DNA of 64,000 nt from Staphylococcus simiae (GTDB lineage: Bacteria; Bacillota; Bacilli; Staphylococcales; Staphylococcaceae), in NCBI RefSeq assembly GCF_017357005.1, contig NZ_CP071589.1, forward strand, positions 1,674,001-1,738,000. The letters run 5' to 3'. Shown one piece after another: positions 11,348 through 21,659 of this stretch. Below the pieces are notes generated by a model. The model made no database searches. It saw nothing but the letters and a program-made list of their open reading frames with translations, and was not told the origin of the DNA. How positions within the stretch are numbered: the stretch's first letter is position 1; each line of letters opens with the position of its first letter. The position numbers were made by a program, and so were the translations under genes.

Positions 11348-11387
11348 CGTCTCTATTCTAGATATTAACTTGTATTTTATGTTTTAT

Positions 11388-11417
11388 ATCATACTATTTG
11401 TATGAAAGCGTTGTCAA
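11388..11417 (-). promoter_or_regulatory. glpF promoter
   Basis: A minus-strand TTGACA at 11412-11417 and TATGAT at 11388-11393 are separated by 18 bp. The transcript would begin just before the conserved ACAAGTTAATAT leader motif. Confidence 0.8.
11403..11416. promoter_or_regulatory. CcpA cre site over the glpF -35
   Basis: The minus-strand TGACAACGCTTTCA matches every fixed position of the cre consensus TGWNANCGNTNWCA and overlaps the -35 hexamer. It predicts direct carbon-catabolite repression of glycerol uptake by CcpA. Confidence 0.82.
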
Positions 11418-11634
11418 TAACTTTTGTAAAAAATTGGTCATAATTTAATCTTTAAAAAACTAGTCATTGTCACAAAAAAGAACATATTGAAATTTTATTA
11501 AAATTTTACATATATTATTATCAATAAAAATCTCTTTTTGAATCTAGATAAAAGTACTTTTATTTTTTAGGACTAATTGATTAAATGTAAATAGAAAATA
11601 TTGAAAGTATTAAGTAATTTAAAACCAAAACACC

Positions 11635-11820
11635 TGAAGTTGGGACCCAGCAAAGTAAAATTATGTCCACAGAATTTTTACTTTAATGTGCAAGCTGGGC
11701 AAGGGACCCAGCAAAGTAAAATTTAAAAGGATTACAGTTGCACTATCAGTACAACTGCATTGGGACGCAACAAAGAGAATTTCACCAAGAAATTCTACAG
11801 ACAATGAAGGTTGGGCAAGA
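11635..11820. repeat. STAR-type repeat cluster A
   Basis: Three signature units, the first two GGGACCCAGCAAAG and the third a variant (GGGACGCAACAAAG), are separated by short palindromic inserts and TGTGCAAGCTGGG linkers. The orientation is the reverse of the usual GTTGGGTCCC reading. It sits between glpP and glpF. Short ORFs crossing it on both strands are repeat artefacts. Confidence 0.85.
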
Positions 11821-11882
11821 GCCTGGGACAAAATGTATTTTACGCTTAAATTTAAGCATTTGGCAGTAACTGTCTGGTTTTC
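11821..11882. repeat. Dispersed repeat R2, copy 1
   Basis: About 62 bp running from GCCTGGGACAAAATG to AACTGTCTGG, with an inner palindrome CGCTTAAATTTAAGC. A close reverse-complement copy lies at 42748-42809. It joins STAR cluster A on its right side. Confidence 0.75.
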
Positions 11883-11918
11883 AAAGCGTTGATAAATCAA
11901 CATTTTGAAAACCTAGTC

Positions 11919-11990
11919 AGTCTTGCCGGGGTGGGACTACGAAATAAATTTTATATAAAATTTATTTCTGTCCCACTCCCAATTCGGGAG
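11919..11990. repeat. Dispersed hairpin repeat R3, copy 1
   Basis: A strong palindrome: GTGGGAC pairs with GTCCCAC, and inside it GAAATAAATTTT pairs with AAAATTTATTTC around a 4-nt loop. It begins GTCTTGCCGGGGTGGGAC. The same arrangement, degenerate, is at 31681-31795. Confidence 0.75.
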
Positions 11991-12000
11991 AATACAAATA

Positions 12001-12041
12001 AAAAACTCGACTCCTATTTTATTTCAATAGTCATCGAGTTT
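12001..12041 (-). terminator. glpP terminator
   Basis: The AAACTCGA / TCGAGTTT stem, extended by an inner CTATT / AATAG pairing, is followed on the minus strand by UUUUUU. It ends the mutS-mutL-glpP transcript. Confidence 0.88.
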
Positions 12042-12043
12042 CT

Positions 12044-12086
12044 AAATTGTTATTATTTAGTCATTTAGCATTACTAATAACAATTT
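12044..12086 (-). terminator. Second hairpin behind glpP
   Basis: A perfect 12-bp stem (AAATTGTTATTA / TAATAACAATTT) directly after the glpP stop and just before the main terminator. It has no strong U-tract, so it may protect the 3' end rather than terminate. Confidence 0.5.
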
Positions 12087-12093
12087 AGTTAAT

Positions 12094-12627
12094 TTACCAT
12101 AATTTTTGATCACTTGTTGTTACGTATTTTGCACCATTTTTAATTGCTTCTTCTATTTCTTGCTCAGTATTAATCAAGCCTCCTGCAATAACTTGTGCTT
12201 TCGTTTCTTTTTCTATATTATGAATTGCTTTACTTGCTACGCCAGGTAATACTTCAACGAAATCTGGTTCAACTTTTTTTATTAAATCTATACTTCTTTT
12301 CAACGCTTGACTGTCAATAATAAATACTCTAAATATCGTTAAAGTATTTAGAGATTTAGCCTTTTTAATGACTTTAGATTTGGTCGACACAATACCTTTA
12401 GGTTTAAATTGTTGAATAATATATTCACTAGCAAATTCATCATGACTTAGTCCTTTGATTAAATCTATGTGAATAAAACACTCTATGTGATTTTGTTTAA
12501 GTAATTCCATGATGCTCTTAATATGACCAATATGCATATCCAATAAAACACAAATTTTATGATCCGTCTTGATTAACAATTCTAAATCTTTCATGTTTCT
12601 AACTGCTGGTAAAATATTAGTGTTCAT
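12094..12627 (-). CDS. glpP: Glycerol-3-phosphate-responsive antiterminator GlpP
   Basis: An RNA-binding antiterminator of 177 residues with a TIM-barrel-like GlpP domain; the C-terminal AQVIAGGLINTEQEI segment is a typical glycerol-3-phosphate-binding phosphate loop. It should act on the glpF and glpD leaders. ATG at 12627 has AGAGGA upstream and lies 13 nt after the mutL stop. It is therefore the third gene of a mutS-mutL-glpP unit and is separated from the genes it controls by terminators and STAR DNA. Confidence 0.93.
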   Translation of the reverse strand: MNTNILPAVRNMKDLELLIKTDHKICVLLDMHIGHIKSIMELLKQNHIECFIHIDLIKGLSHDEFASEYIIQQFKPKGIVSTKSKVIKKAKSLNTLTIFRVFIIDSQALKRSIDLIKKVEPDFVEVLPGVASKAIHNIEKETKAQVIAGGLINTEQEIEEAIKNGAKYVTTSDQKLW

Positions 12628-12640
12628 ATTGACATCCTCT

Positions 12641-14581
12641 CTACATGACACGTTTGAATAATTTTTCTAATTCATAATTGGTAAAATTAATAATAATCGG
12701 TCTTCCATGTGGACACGTAAATGGATCTTCCGCTTCTCTCAATTGATCGATTAAATCTGACATCTCATGCTGTTGTAGATAATGATTAGCTTTGATTGAT
12801 TTCTTGCAAGACATCATAATTGCAGCATCTTCACGCATTTTTGCTACATTAATTTTTTTATGTTCTAAGACAAGTTCAATCATATCTTTAATAATATCTT
12901 CTACTTCATCTTTAGGGAACCACACTGGATAACTATTAACGATATAGTCATAACCACCAAAATGTTCTAGATTAATTCCAACTCTTTGCAATTCACTTTG
13001 ATATTGATCAATGATTAATTGCTCATCTTTTGAAAAATGGAATGTTAGTGGAATTAATAAATCTTGTACTTCATTTGTCACTTGTCCTATTTTATCTCTA
13101 AAATATTCATATTTGATACGTTCTTGAGCAGCATGCTGATCTATCATATACATGCCTTGTTCATTTTGCGCGATAATATATGTTCCATGAACTTGACCAA
13201 CAACTTCCATATATGGAACGCGTTGTTTTGGTATAGATTTAAATGTTGAGCTATCGACATGTTCAGTATCAGATTCTGTGTTAGACATATATGTTATGTC
13301 ATCGTCATTTTGATGTGGTAGATCCATTTGTTCCAAAATTTGTCTTTGTTTATTAGAGTAATCATCATCAATATTTCGTGTATCATTATATAAATTATTG
13401 TCATCAACTTCAGCAACCATATTAGATTCGTTATTATCACTTTGGTTTAACAATCCATCATACTGATAGTCAGATTTATCATCTAGACGTTTATCATTTT
13501 GATTAGCTTGTTCAAAAGCGATCTTTTGCTGTTCAAAAGTTTCTAACACTTTATTTTTTTTAGACATTTTATCTAAATCATTTTGTGGAATGAGTATTTT
13601 ATCTTTAAATGCCTCTCTGATTTTTGTCACAATCAACTCAAATAATTGATCCTCTTTCGATAGTCTTACTTCTAATTTAGTTGGATGCACATTGACATCT
13701 ACTAGTATTGGGTCCATCTCAATATTGATATAACATATTGGATAACGGCCAATAGTTAATAATGTATGATAACCTTCTAATATAGCCTTATTTAACATGA
13801 AATTCTTAATATAACGGCCATTAATAAAAATTGAAATATAATGTTTATTACTTCTTGAATGTTCTGGTTTGGCAACAAAACCTTCTAAATGATAATCACT
13901 TGTATCGCCAGAGATATGTACTAAATCTCGAGCAACTTTCATCCCATATATCTGTGCCATAACTTCATTTGTTTTACCTGAGCCATTCGTAGCAAGTAAA
14001 GTTTTCCCATCTGAAATTAAAGAGAATCGTATATTAGGATGACTCATAGCCATTCTATTGACAATATCTGTAATTTTGCCTAGTTCTGTATACAGACTCT
14101 TAATATATTTTAATCGCGCTGGCGTATTATAAAATAATGACTCAACTAAAATGTCAGTTCCTTGTTTAGCTTTAGCTGGTTTGTGATTTAAAACCTCGCC
14201 ATTTTCGACATATATTTCATTTCCACTAATGCCATCTGTACATGTACGTAATGTGACTTTAGCAACTGATGAAATACTAGCTAGAGCTTCTCCACGAAAT
14301 CCTAATGTTCTAATATGAAATAAATCTTCATCTTGGTCCAATTTACTTGTAGCATGACGATGAAATACTAAACCTAAATCTTCAGCTTCAATACCGCTAC
14401 CATTATCAACTACTCTAATAGACTGAACGCCAGATTGCTGCACTTCTATATTTATTTCAGTAGAACCAGCGTCAATGGCATTTTCTAATAATTCTTTGAC
14501 AACTGAACTTGGTCGTTCTACGACTTCACCCGCTGCAATTTTATTTGCTAATGAGGTTTGTAACTCTTTAATTTTCCCCAT
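12641..14581 (-). CDS. mutL: DNA mismatch repair protein MutL
   Basis: The mismatch-repair mediator and latent nicking endonuclease. The 646-residue product has the GHKL ATPase motifs ([31 protein letters not shown]) in the first 330 residues, a variable Asp/Asn-rich linker, and a C-terminal endonuclease domain with [12 protein letters not shown] and CPHGRP metal-site motifs. That fits organisms without MutH. The linker makes it slightly shorter than the S. aureus version I recall. It follows mutS by 12 nt. Confidence 0.97.
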   Translation of the reverse strand: MGKIKELQTSLANKIAAGEVVERPSSVVKELLENAIDAGSTEINIEVQQSGVQSIRVVDNGSGIEAEDLGLVFHRHATSKLDQDEDLFHIRTLGFRGEALASISSVAKVTLRTCTDGISGNEIYVENGEVLNHKPAKAKQGTDILVESLFYNTPARLKYIKSLYTELGKITDIVNRMAMSHPNIRFSLISDGKTLLATNGSGKTNEVMAQIYGMKVARDLVHISGDTSDYHLEGFVAKPEHSRSNKHYISIFINGRYIKNFMLNKAILEGYHTLLTIGRYPICYINIEMDPILVDVNVHPTKLEVRLSKEDQLFELIVTKIREAFKDKILIPQNDLDKMSKKNKVLETFEQQKIAFEQANQNDKRLDDKSDYQYDGLLNQSDNNESNMVAEVDDNNLYNDTRNIDDDYSNKQRQILEQMDLPHQNDDDITYMSNTESDTEHVDSSTFKSIPKQRVPYMEVVGQVHGTYIIAQNEQGMYMIDQHAAQERIKYEYFRDKIGQVTNEVQDLLIPLTFHFSKDEQLIIDQYQSELQRVGINLEHFGGYDYIVNSYPVWFPKDEVEDIIKDMIELVLEHKKINVAKMREDAAIMMSCKKSIKANHYLQQHEMSDLIDQLREAEDPFTCPHGRPIIINFTNYELEKLFKRVM

Positions 14582-14593
14582 TTGGCAACACCT

Positions 14594-17209
14594 CTATTTT
14601 AACTGATTTTGTAATTCATTTAATTTCACTAATGCTTCGATTGGTGTCATATTAGATAAGTTTAATCCTTTAATTTGTTGTTCAACTTCACTTTGTCTCT
14701 CAACATCAAATAAATCAAATGTCGCTTGTTCAAATGTATTATCGCTTTGCTGTTTATTATTATCTTGCTTAATTATTTGTTGTTGGTCATCATTATTTTC
14801 TACATTTGATGTCGAAGTTATAGGTGAAATTTCTTTATTATTAGTTTCTTGCTCAAATTCATTAAGTATTACTTGTGCTCTATTGATAACTTGTTCAGGT
14901 AAATCAGCTAATTTTGCAACTTGAATTCCATAACTATCATCATCCGCTCCATCTTTAACTTTATGTAAGAAGATTAACTCTCCTTTATATTCATTGGCAG
15001 CTACATGCACATTTTTTAAATTTGGCAATACTTGATCTAACGTTGTCAGTTCATGATAATGTGTTGAAAATAATGTTTTAGCATGCGATGTCTGTGCTAC
15101 ATATTCAATCATCGCTTGAGCAAGTGCTAAACCATCATATGTAGAAGTACCTCTACCTATCTCATCAAAAATGATTAAACTATCTTCTGTAGCATATGTT
15201 AATGCTTTTTGGGCTTCTAACATTTCAACCATGAATGTACTTTTACCAGAAACTAAATCATCCGCTGCACCAATACGTGTAAAAATTTGATCAAATATTG
15301 GTAATATAGCTGATTCACAAGGAACATAAGCCCCCATTTGAGCCATAATACTAATAATAGCTACTTGTCTCATATATGTGGATTTACCTGACATATTTGG
15401 TCCAGTAATTAAATATATGAAGGTATCTTGATCTAGCAAACAATCATTAGGTACATAATCATTGTAGTCCATCACCCTCTCAACAACAGGATGTCTAGAA
15501 TCGATTAACTTTAATTCTTTACTTTCACTGAACTCAGGTCTTGAATAATTATATTTTTGTGCAATTTCAGCAAAGCTTTGTAAACAGTCTAATTCTGAAA
15601 TAATTTTAGCTTGTTGTTGTAAGCGTTCTGTATATTTTTTTACTTCTTCACGCAGCGTGACAAATAATTGATATTCTAATTCAACCGCTTTATCTTCTGC
15701 ACCTAATATAATATCTTCTTTTTCCTTTAATTCATCAGTGATAAAACGCTCCGCATTTGATAAAGTTTGCTTCCTCATATAACCAAAATTAACAGGTTCT
15801 ATATTTTGCAAATTCGCTCGTGTTATTTCTATAAAATAACCAAAGACTTTATTAAAACTTATCTTTAACGATTTAATGCCTGTTCTTTCTCTTTCTTTCT
15901 GTTGCAATTCTGCTAACCAAGATTTACCATTTTTAGATGCTTCTAAATACTCATCTAATTGATGATTGAATCCTACTTTAAATAATCCGCCATCTTTAAT
16001 AGATATTGGTGGTTCTTCAACTAAGCTATTCTCTAGTACTTCTAATAAATCATCTAATGGTTCTAACTGATTAATTTTAGCTAATGATTGATGATTCATA
16101 GAATCTAGCAAAGCTTTAATATTTGGTATTTCAGAAATTGAATGTTTAAGTTGGATTAAATCTCTAGCATTAACATTACCATAACTTACTCTACCTACTA
16201 ATCTTTCGATATCGTATACTTGATTTAAATAATGACGTAATGTATCTCTTTCTACAAATTGTTCGCTAAATGCTTCAACAATATTTAAACGTTCTTCAAT
16301 TTGTTCTTTATTAATTAATGGTCTATCAATCCATTGTTTAAGTCTTCTGGCACCCATTGGTGTCTTCGTTTCATCCATCAACCATAAAAGTGTCCCTTTT
16401 TTTGATTTTAAACGAATACTTTCAGTTAACTCTAAATTACGTTTGGCATAAAAATCCATTTTCATATAATCGATAGCAGCATAAAATTCAGCATCTTCAA
16501 TATGTGATAAATCTCTTTTTTGCGTATGATGAATGTAATCTAATAGTAATTGGGTTGCACTATGCATTAATGGTTGTTCTACTTGTCGATTGAAATCATA
16601 CATCTCTGTAGATATTTGTTCTCGCAATGTAATTGTTTCTGTAACCATATTGATTTGTCTTTTTAAGTCATCTGTCAAAAGTTTATTAACTACAACTTCA
16701 TTAGGATTAATAGTGGTAATTTCATTTAATAATGTTGCTTCATCATTAAATAAAGTCACTTTTAGTTCTCCTGTTGAAACATCACAATAGCTTAGGGCAA
16801 TTTGTGGATAATCCGTCATAAAACTTAAAATATAATTATTCTGTTTATCATCCACACCACCTTGTTCCATTACTGTACCAGGTGTAACTATCCTAACAAC
16901 TTCTCGTTTGACCATCCCTTTGGTTTGCCTTGGATCCTCCATTTGTTCACATATAGCTACTTTGTAACCGTTATTTATCAGCGTTTCAATATAGCTGTCA
17001 GCTGAATGATATGGTACGCCACACATTGGAATAGGATTTTCTTTTTTAGCGTCTCGTTTTGTTAAGGTGATTTCAAGCACTCTTGATGCTTCTTTGGCAT
17101 CATCAAAAAACATTTCATAGAAATCTCCCAATCTAAAAAATAACAAACAATCTTGATATTCTGATTTTATTTTTAGATATTGTTGCATCATAGGTGTTAC
17201 GTTAGACAT
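14594..17209 (-). CDS. mutS: DNA mismatch recognition protein MutS
   Basis: Recognises mismatches and small loops. The 871-residue product has the mismatch-wedge motif GDFYEMF (Phe30, Glu32), connector, lever and clamp domains, then ATPase motifs GPNMSGKST and [17 protein letters not shown] Gln/Asn/Asp-rich spacer near residues 790-830 precedes the C-terminal ENLQ-type tail, which can mediate tetramer or beta-clamp contacts. It heads the mutS-mutL-glpP unit. Confidence 0.97.
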   Translation of the reverse strand: MSNVTPMMQQYLKIKSEYQDCLLFFRLGDFYEMFFDDAKEASRVLEITLTKRDAKKENPIPMCGVPYHSADSYIETLINNGYKVAICEQMEDPRQTKGMVKREVVRIVTPGTVMEQGGVDDKQNNYILSFMTDYPQIALSYCDVSTGELKVTLFNDEATLLNEITTINPNEVVVNKLLTDDLKRQINMVTETITLREQISTEMYDFNRQVEQPLMHSATQLLLDYIHHTQKRDLSHIEDAEFYAAIDYMKMDFYAKRNLELTESIRLKSKKGTLLWLMDETKTPMGARRLKQWIDRPLINKEQIEERLNIVEAFSEQFVERDTLRHYLNQVYDIERLVGRVSYGNVNARDLIQLKHSISEIPNIKALLDSMNHQSLAKINQLEPLDDLLEVLENSLVEEPPISIKDGGLFKVGFNHQLDEYLEASKNGKSWLAELQQKERERTGIKSLKISFNKVFGYFIEITRANLQNIEPVNFGYMRKQTLSNAERFITDELKEKEDIILGAEDKAVELEYQLFVTLREEVKKYTERLQQQAKIISELDCLQSFAEIAQKYNYSRPEFSESKELKLIDSRHPVVERVMDYNDYVPNDCLLDQDTFIYLITGPNMSGKSTYMRQVAIISIMAQMGAYVPCESAILPIFDQIFTRIGAADDLVSGKSTFMVEMLEAQKALTYATEDSLIIFDEIGRGTSTYDGLALAQAMIEYVAQTSHAKTLFSTHYHELTTLDQVLPNLKNVHVAANEYKGELIFLHKVKDGADDDSYGIQVAKLADLPEQVINRAQVILNEFEQETNNKEISPITSTSNVENNDDQQQIIKQDNNKQQSDNTFEQATFDLFDVERQSEVEQQIKGLNLSNMTPIEALVKLNELQNQLK

Positions 17210-17304
17210 TTATTTGTTCACAACCTCATTATTTTTATATTTTATAATTGAATTTTCCACTCAAATATAGCTGACAAAGTTAATTTGTATGAGTTATTTA
17301 ACTC

Positions 17305-17333
17305 GTATATTTTAACATAATTAAAGTGACAAA
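17305..17333 (-). promoter_or_regulatory. Candidate mutS promoter
   Basis: The minus-strand TTGTCA (17328-17333) and TATACG (17305-17310) are spaced 17 bp. A GAGTTATTTAACTC palindrome (17292-17305) lies directly downstream and would form a short 5' stem on the mRNA. The -10 match is weak. Confidence 0.4.
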
Positions 17334-17444
17334 CATATCGAAAGCTTATTATGAAAAAACGCCCAATACTCGTTAAACGCAACATTAGTAATCAAAAATC
17401 ATTGTTACTATGCTGAATAAGTATGGACGTATAAATATATTAAT

Positions 17445-17942
17445 TTATTTTTTATTCAAGAATTTATCTAATATGCCACGTTTTTTTAATGTAATCAATA
17501 AGAAATAACTTATTAAAGCACCGATAGCACTAGATACAATAAATGTAATCATCAATGGTTTAATTAAAAAGTCATCAAAACCAATAAAATAGGCAAGTGG
17601 TATACAGACAAGACTACCAATAATACCAGTACCAAGTACTTCTCCAACAGCAGCCATAAAAATGTGTTTGCGATAAAAATAAAATGCACTGGCTAACAAT
17701 ACACCAATCATACTTCCCGGAAAAGCAAAAACACTACCAGTACCGAATAATAATCTTATTACTGAAGAAATAAGGGCTTGAGCTAATCCATACCAGGGAC
17801 CAACTAAAACTGCACTTAATACATTAACAAAATGTTGTACTGGGGCGGCTTTAACAGGACCTAAAGGAATGATAATAATACTACTCAATACTACATTAAC
17901 CGCTATTAACAGTGCAGTGATAGTTAGTTTTCTAGATTTCAT
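17445..17942 (-). CDS. thiW: ECF transporter substrate-binding (S) component, ThiW family
   Basis: An integral membrane protein of 165 residues with about five hydrophobic helices. It carries the family-typical LGPVKAAPVQHFVNVLSAV and GSVFAFPGSMIG segments. ThiW proteins are predicted S components for a thiamine precursor (hydroxyethylthiazole) that work with a shared EcfA/A'/T module encoded elsewhere. No TPP riboswitch fits the 36-nt gap to ymcA, so it is probably read from the miaB-ymcA transcript. Confidence 0.82.
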   Translation of the reverse strand: MKSRKLTITALLIAVNVVLSSIIIIPLGPVKAAPVQHFVNVLSAVLVGPWYGLAQALISSVIRLLFGTGSVFAFPGSMIGVLLASAFYFYRKHIFMAAVGEVLGTGIIGSLVCIPLAYFIGFDDFLIKPLMITFIVSSAIGALISYFLLITLKKRGILDKFLNKK

Positions 17943-17978
17943 ATAATTAAGCTCCTTTTTCTTTAGTTAATTATGTTA

Positions 17979-18332
17979 TTACATGTTGTTATATTGATTT
18001 AACCGCTTCTCCATCGTCGAAATAAACATTTGTAACAATTCATTGGCCTCAAATTGAGAAACTCTAAATTGTTCAACAATTGGTAAACTATTAATCTCTT
18101 CTTCTAGATGATGAATGTTGTCTTCAGATTGTTGCAATGCAAATTGTTGGCCATAATTTTGAAAATTAACTGATTGCTTTTGATATTTTTTTAATGTCGT
18201 CATTTTCTGTTGAATATTTTGATTACGATGTATTTGTTCTTCGACCATTCGATATTGCTTAATCGTATCTAACTGTTGAATTTTTTTAGCTATATTATCG
18301 GCTCGTTGTAATATTTCTTCTTTATCATACAT
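17979..18332 (-). CDS. ymcA: YlbF/YmcA-family regulator (RicA homologue)
   Basis: A 117-residue, mostly helical protein of the YlbF/YmcA family. In B. subtilis YmcA (RicA) joins YlbF and YaaT in a complex that directs RNase Y and affects biofilm and competence. ATG at 18332 (MYDKEEILQRAD) is chosen; longer readings run back into miaB. The start is 1 nt after the miaB stop, so translation is likely coupled. The protein contains no cysteine, unlike RicA, whose C-terminal cysteines help bind an Fe-S cluster. Confidence 0.85.
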   Translation of the reverse strand: MYDKEEILQRADNIAKKIQQLDTIKQYRMVEEQIHRNQNIQQKMTTLKKYQKQSVNFQNYGQQFALQQSEDNIHHLEEEINSLPIVEQFRVSQFEANELLQMFISTMEKRLNQYNNM

Positions 18333-18333
18333 T

Positions 18334-19878
18334 TTATTGTGCCACCATTTCAGGCTTAACTTCTCTAATGAATGTACCATTAAGTGAATATTGTTTAGCT
18401 TCATCAATTTGAACTTCAACCAATTTACCAATCATTGCTTTAGGTGCTTTAAAGTTCACTAATTTATTTTTATCAGTATATCCTGCTAATACTGTTTCAT
18501 CTTTTTTACTGCTACCTTCACATAAGACAGTAACAATTTGTCCTTCATATTGGCTCATAGCGCGTTGTGAATATTCTCCAACTTTTTTATTAAGTCGTTG
18601 TAAGCGCTCCTTTTTGACATCTAAAGGAACATTATCAGTCATTTTAGCAGCAGGTGTGCCATCACGTTGTGAATATAAATAAGTGTAAGCATGTTCAAAG
18701 GCAACTTCATCATAAAGTGTTAATGTTTCTTCAAATTGTTCTTCACTTTCATTTGGATAACCAACAATAATGTCTGTAGTTAGCGCAACATTAGGAATTT
18801 TAGCTTTAATTCTTGAAACTAAGTCCAGGTAGCTTTCGCGAGTATATTTTCTACCCATAATTTTAAGTACTTTATTATTACCTGATTGTACTGGAAGATG
18901 AATATGAGGAACAATATTGCCACCTTCTGCTATAACATCAATCATATGATCAGTAAAATCCCATGGGTGACTTGTTGTAAATCTAACTCTTGGAATAGCG
19001 ATTTTTGAGATATCTTGTAATAAATCTCCTAATCCATAAGACATATCTTGCAAGTCTTTACCATAAGAGTTAACATTTTGCCCTAATAAAGTAATTTCTT
19101 GGTATCCTTCACGAGCTAATTCTCTTACTTCATCTATAATATCTTGCGGTCTTCTACTACGTTCTTTCCCTCTAGTAAATGGCACAATACAATATGTACA
19201 AAACTTATCACAGCCATACATAATATTAACCCATGCTTTGATATTACCTTCACGGACTTTTGGAAGATTTTCAATAACATCCCCCTCTTTTGACCACACT
19301 TCAACAACCATTGCTTTAGAAAGATATGCCTCTTCTAAAATTTCTGGTAAATGATGTATGTTATGTGTCCCAAAAATCATATCTACATTTTGGTAAGATT
19401 TCAAAATTTTATTAACTACTGATTCTTCTTGTGACATACATCCACAAACGCCGATTAATATATCTGGACGTTCTTTCTTAAGATGCTTTAAGTTACCAAT
19501 TTCACTAAAAACTTTATTTTCTGCATTTTCTCTGATGGCACAAGTATTAATTAAAATGACATCTGCAGTGTTAATATCTGAAGTAGCTTTATATCCAAGC
19601 GCTTCTAAAATACCTGCCAACACTTCAGTATCATGTGCATTCATCTGACAGCCATATGTTTTTATTAAAAATGTACGGTTTTCTCCCATACCACGATATT
19701 TTTCATCAATTTGAAAGTCTCTATTATATTGTATTTCTTGCTTTCCACGTTTTTTTGCTTCTTTTAAACTGGGTGGTTGATATATTTGTTCAAAATATTT
19801 GCTGTAATCTTTTTCAGCTTTGTTATCACGTTCTTTTAATATATCAACAGAACTAGACTTTCTTTGTTCTTCATTCAC
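18334..19878 (-). CDS. miaB: tRNA-2-methylthio-N6-dimethylallyladenosine synthase MiaB
   Basis: A radical-SAM methylthiotransferase acting on i6A37 made by MiaA. The 514-residue product has the N-terminal UPF0004 domain with conserved cysteines ([31 protein letters not shown]), the radical-SAM triad CDKFCTYC, and a C-terminal TRAM domain. The staphylococcal N-terminal extension of about 65 residues is present. The first gene of a miaB-ymcA-thiW run. Confidence 0.97.
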   Translation of the reverse strand: MNEEQRKSSSVDILKERDNKAEKDYSKYFEQIYQPPSLKEAKKRGKQEIQYNRDFQIDEKYRGMGENRTFLIKTYGCQMNAHDTEVLAGILEALGYKATSDINTADVILINTCAIRENAENKVFSEIGNLKHLKKERPDILIGVCGCMSQEESVVNKILKSYQNVDMIFGTHNIHHLPEILEEAYLSKAMVVEVWSKEGDVIENLPKVREGNIKAWVNIMYGCDKFCTYCIVPFTRGKERSRRPQDIIDEVRELAREGYQEITLLGQNVNSYGKDLQDMSYGLGDLLQDISKIAIPRVRFTTSHPWDFTDHMIDVIAEGGNIVPHIHLPVQSGNNKVLKIMGRKYTRESYLDLVSRIKAKIPNVALTTDIIVGYPNESEEQFEETLTLYDEVAFEHAYTYLYSQRDGTPAAKMTDNVPLDVKKERLQRLNKKVGEYSQRAMSQYEGQIVTVLCEGSSKKDETVLAGYTDKNKLVNFKAPKAMIGKLVEVQIDEAKQYSLNGTFIREVKPEMVAQ

Positions 19879-20140
19879 TTTGCAAAATCCTTTCTATATG
19901 CCCATATCATTACATCATTATATTAAATTTATCATCAAAGTGCAAAATGCTAAAAATTCAGAATGGAGTAGAAATAAGTTTTTAACATATATTTCATTGT
20001 CCACTCTAGCCAAACTATCTATGATTATAAAGGTAAATTTATTAATATTCTTAACCTCGATAGTTACAGTCAATTGCATAATTTTAAGTATATAATGCTT
20101 TTACTCCACACTCTTGACAGAAGAACTATTTCGAATTTTA

Positions 20141-20431
20141 TTAATCATATTTTTCAGTTAGCGTTTCAATACTAATACCTTCTGGTACGTGATAAAACTT
20201 GACTTGGCTAATTATACTCGGACATTGTAATTCAACCATTTTATCATTTAAAGTTTGTATTAAAATTAAACACTCATTCATATCACCTTGTACTGTTGTT
20301 TCTAATGCACCAACTCTATAATTAAGTCCAGATTGATCAATAATAGCAATTGCTTCGTCTACATAAGGTATTACATTATCATTATTTGGCGTTCTAGGAA
20401 TAATTTGAATACTCATTAATGTATCTTGCAT
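20141..20431 (-). CDS. Thiamine-binding protein, MTH1187/YkoF family (UPF0045)
   Basis: A 96-residue ferredoxin-like protein of the UPF0045/MTH1187 family; relatives bind thiamine or its pyrimidine moiety. ATG at 20431 lies 7 nt after GGAGAG; an upstream TTG in the same frame overlaps that ribosome site and is not used. It stands alone between miaB and the kor genes. Together with thiW nearby it suggests a loose thiamine theme, but the physiological role is not known. Confidence 0.75.
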   Translation of the reverse strand: MQDTLMSIQIIPRTPNNDNVIPYVDEAIAIIDQSGLNYRVGALETTVQGDMNECLILIQTLNDKMVELQCPSIISQVKFYHVPEGISIETLTEKYD

Positions 20432-20521
20432 TTTACATCTCTCCAATTTATAAATTTAGTATTATCTTTACTTATACTTATTTAGTCTTTAATAAAATAA
20501 TAAGGATCACTGACAAACGCA

Positions 20522-20623
20522 CTAATTATTGTGATCGTCTTTCAACTTTGATTGGAAATTTTCATTATGTTTACGTACCATTGCTGAACTATTAATTGTG
20601 TTAACTTGGTTAGCTACTTGCAA
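20522..20623 (-). CDS. Possible small peptide gene (33 codons, start uncertain)
   Basis: A minus-strand frame reading LQVANQVNTINSSAMV then RKHNENFQSKLKDDHNN ends at TAG 20522. It is hydrophilic and Asn/Lys/Gln-rich, looks more like a real peptide than random AT-rich sequence, and stays open upstream to a TAG without an ATG. Possible starts are TTG at 20623 or ATG at 20581; neither has a good ribosome site. It may be a small gene that lost its start. The rest of 20432-20735 shows nothing recognised. Confidence 0.25.
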   Translation of the reverse strand: MQVANQVNTINSSAMVRKHNENFQSKLKDDHNN

Positions 20624-20735
20624 TTTTGACTTTTTATTACTCTAGTTACTACTAAAAAGATTAACAGTTAACATGTATTTTTATTATATCAGTCTATTCT
20701 AAAAAATAGACAAACGATTGTGTTTCATATGTATA

Positions 20736-20788
20736 AAAAACTGAGTAATTTAAATGAAACTCATATTCATTTAAAAGACTCAGTTTTT
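20736..20788 (-). terminator. korB terminator
   Basis: An 11-bp stem (AAAAACTGAGT / ACTCAGTTTTT) with a second inner stem TAAATGAA / TTCATTTA, only a few nt after the korB stop. A- and T-runs on both sides make it potentially bidirectional. Confidence 0.9.
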
Positions 20789-20792
20789 ATTT

Positions 20793-21659
20793 TTAAATAA
20801 ATTGTTCAGTTAATTCATTAAATGTATCTTGAGAGATTTCGATATCTCGCTTAGCTAACGGTGTATCTTCTAATTCTGTTATTTGTGATTCATATGAAGG
20901 TGTTTCAGTATCTTGGTACACAATACCTTTGACTAATGATTCATGATCAATAACAGTTTTCATTGCGAGTTGTTTGTCTGATGTATCATAATCTTCAATA
21001 TCATCCAAACTTACTAAGTGCTCTTTAAACCAATCATAAGTATTGATTTTATTATACGTTACACATGGTGAGAAAACATTAACAAATGAAAAGCCATCGT
21101 GATTGATTGCATCTTCTATTAATTTTGTTAATGCTTTAATATCACTAGAAAAGCCTTGTGCTACAAATGTCGCTCCTGAAGATAATGCTAATTCTAACGG
21201 TGCTACATTTTTCTCAATATTTCCTTTTGGAGTTGTTTTAGTAACAAAACCTACTGCTGATGAAGGTGAAGTCTGACCTTTGGTTAAGCCATAAATTTGG
21301 TTGTCCATAACAATATAAGTCATATTCATGTTTCTACGTAAAGCATGGATTGTATGACCCATACCTATAGCATAGCCATCTCCATCTCCACCTGAAGCAA
21401 TTACTGTTAAATCTTTATTAGCCATTTTAACACCTTGTGCTAATGGTAGTGCTCGACCGTGTATAGAGTGCACACCGTATGAGTTAATGTACCCTGATAA
21501 ACGTCCTGAGCAACCAATTCCAGTAATAATAGCCACATCTTCTGGTTCTAATCCAATGTTTGCTGCAGCTTTTTGAATAGCAGCTTGAACTGAAAAGTCA
21601 CCACAACCAGGGCACCAATTGGGCTTTACATTATTTCTAAAATCTTTAAATGTAGCCAC
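20793..21659 (-). CDS. korB: 2-oxoacid:ferredoxin oxidoreductase, beta subunit
   Basis: The TPP-binding subunit that decarboxylates a 2-oxoacid (most likely 2-oxoglutarate) and passes electrons to ferredoxin. The 288-residue product has PNWCPGCGDFS and GIGCSGR cysteine motifs for the cluster and the TPP motif GDGDGYAIGMGHTIH. The start is GTG, directly abutting the korA stop (TAAGTG), with AAGGAG inside the korA end, so translation is coupled. Confidence 0.93.
   Translation of the reverse strand: MATFKDFRNNVKPNWCPGCGDFSVQAAIQKAAANIGLEPEDVAIITGIGCSGRLSGYINSYGVHSIHGRALPLAQGVKMANKDLTVIASGGDGDGYAIGMGHTIHALRRNMNMTYIVMDNQIYGLTKGQTSPSSAVGFVTKTTPKGNIEKNVAPLELALSSGATFVAQGFSSDIKALTKLIEDAINHDGFSFVNVFSPCVTYNKINTYDWFKEHLVSLDDIEDYDTSDKQLAMKTVIDHESLVKGIVYQDTETPSYESQITELEDTPLAKRDIEISQDTFNELTEQFI

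Noticed and set aside
11661..11903. Overlapping ORFs on both strands (80 and 68 codons)
   Set aside because: They lie wholly in STAR and R2 repeat DNA and owe their length to repeat sequence; no ribosome site.
17943..17978. TPP riboswitch before thiW
   Set aside because: The gap is 36 nt, far too short, and shows no THI-box sequence.
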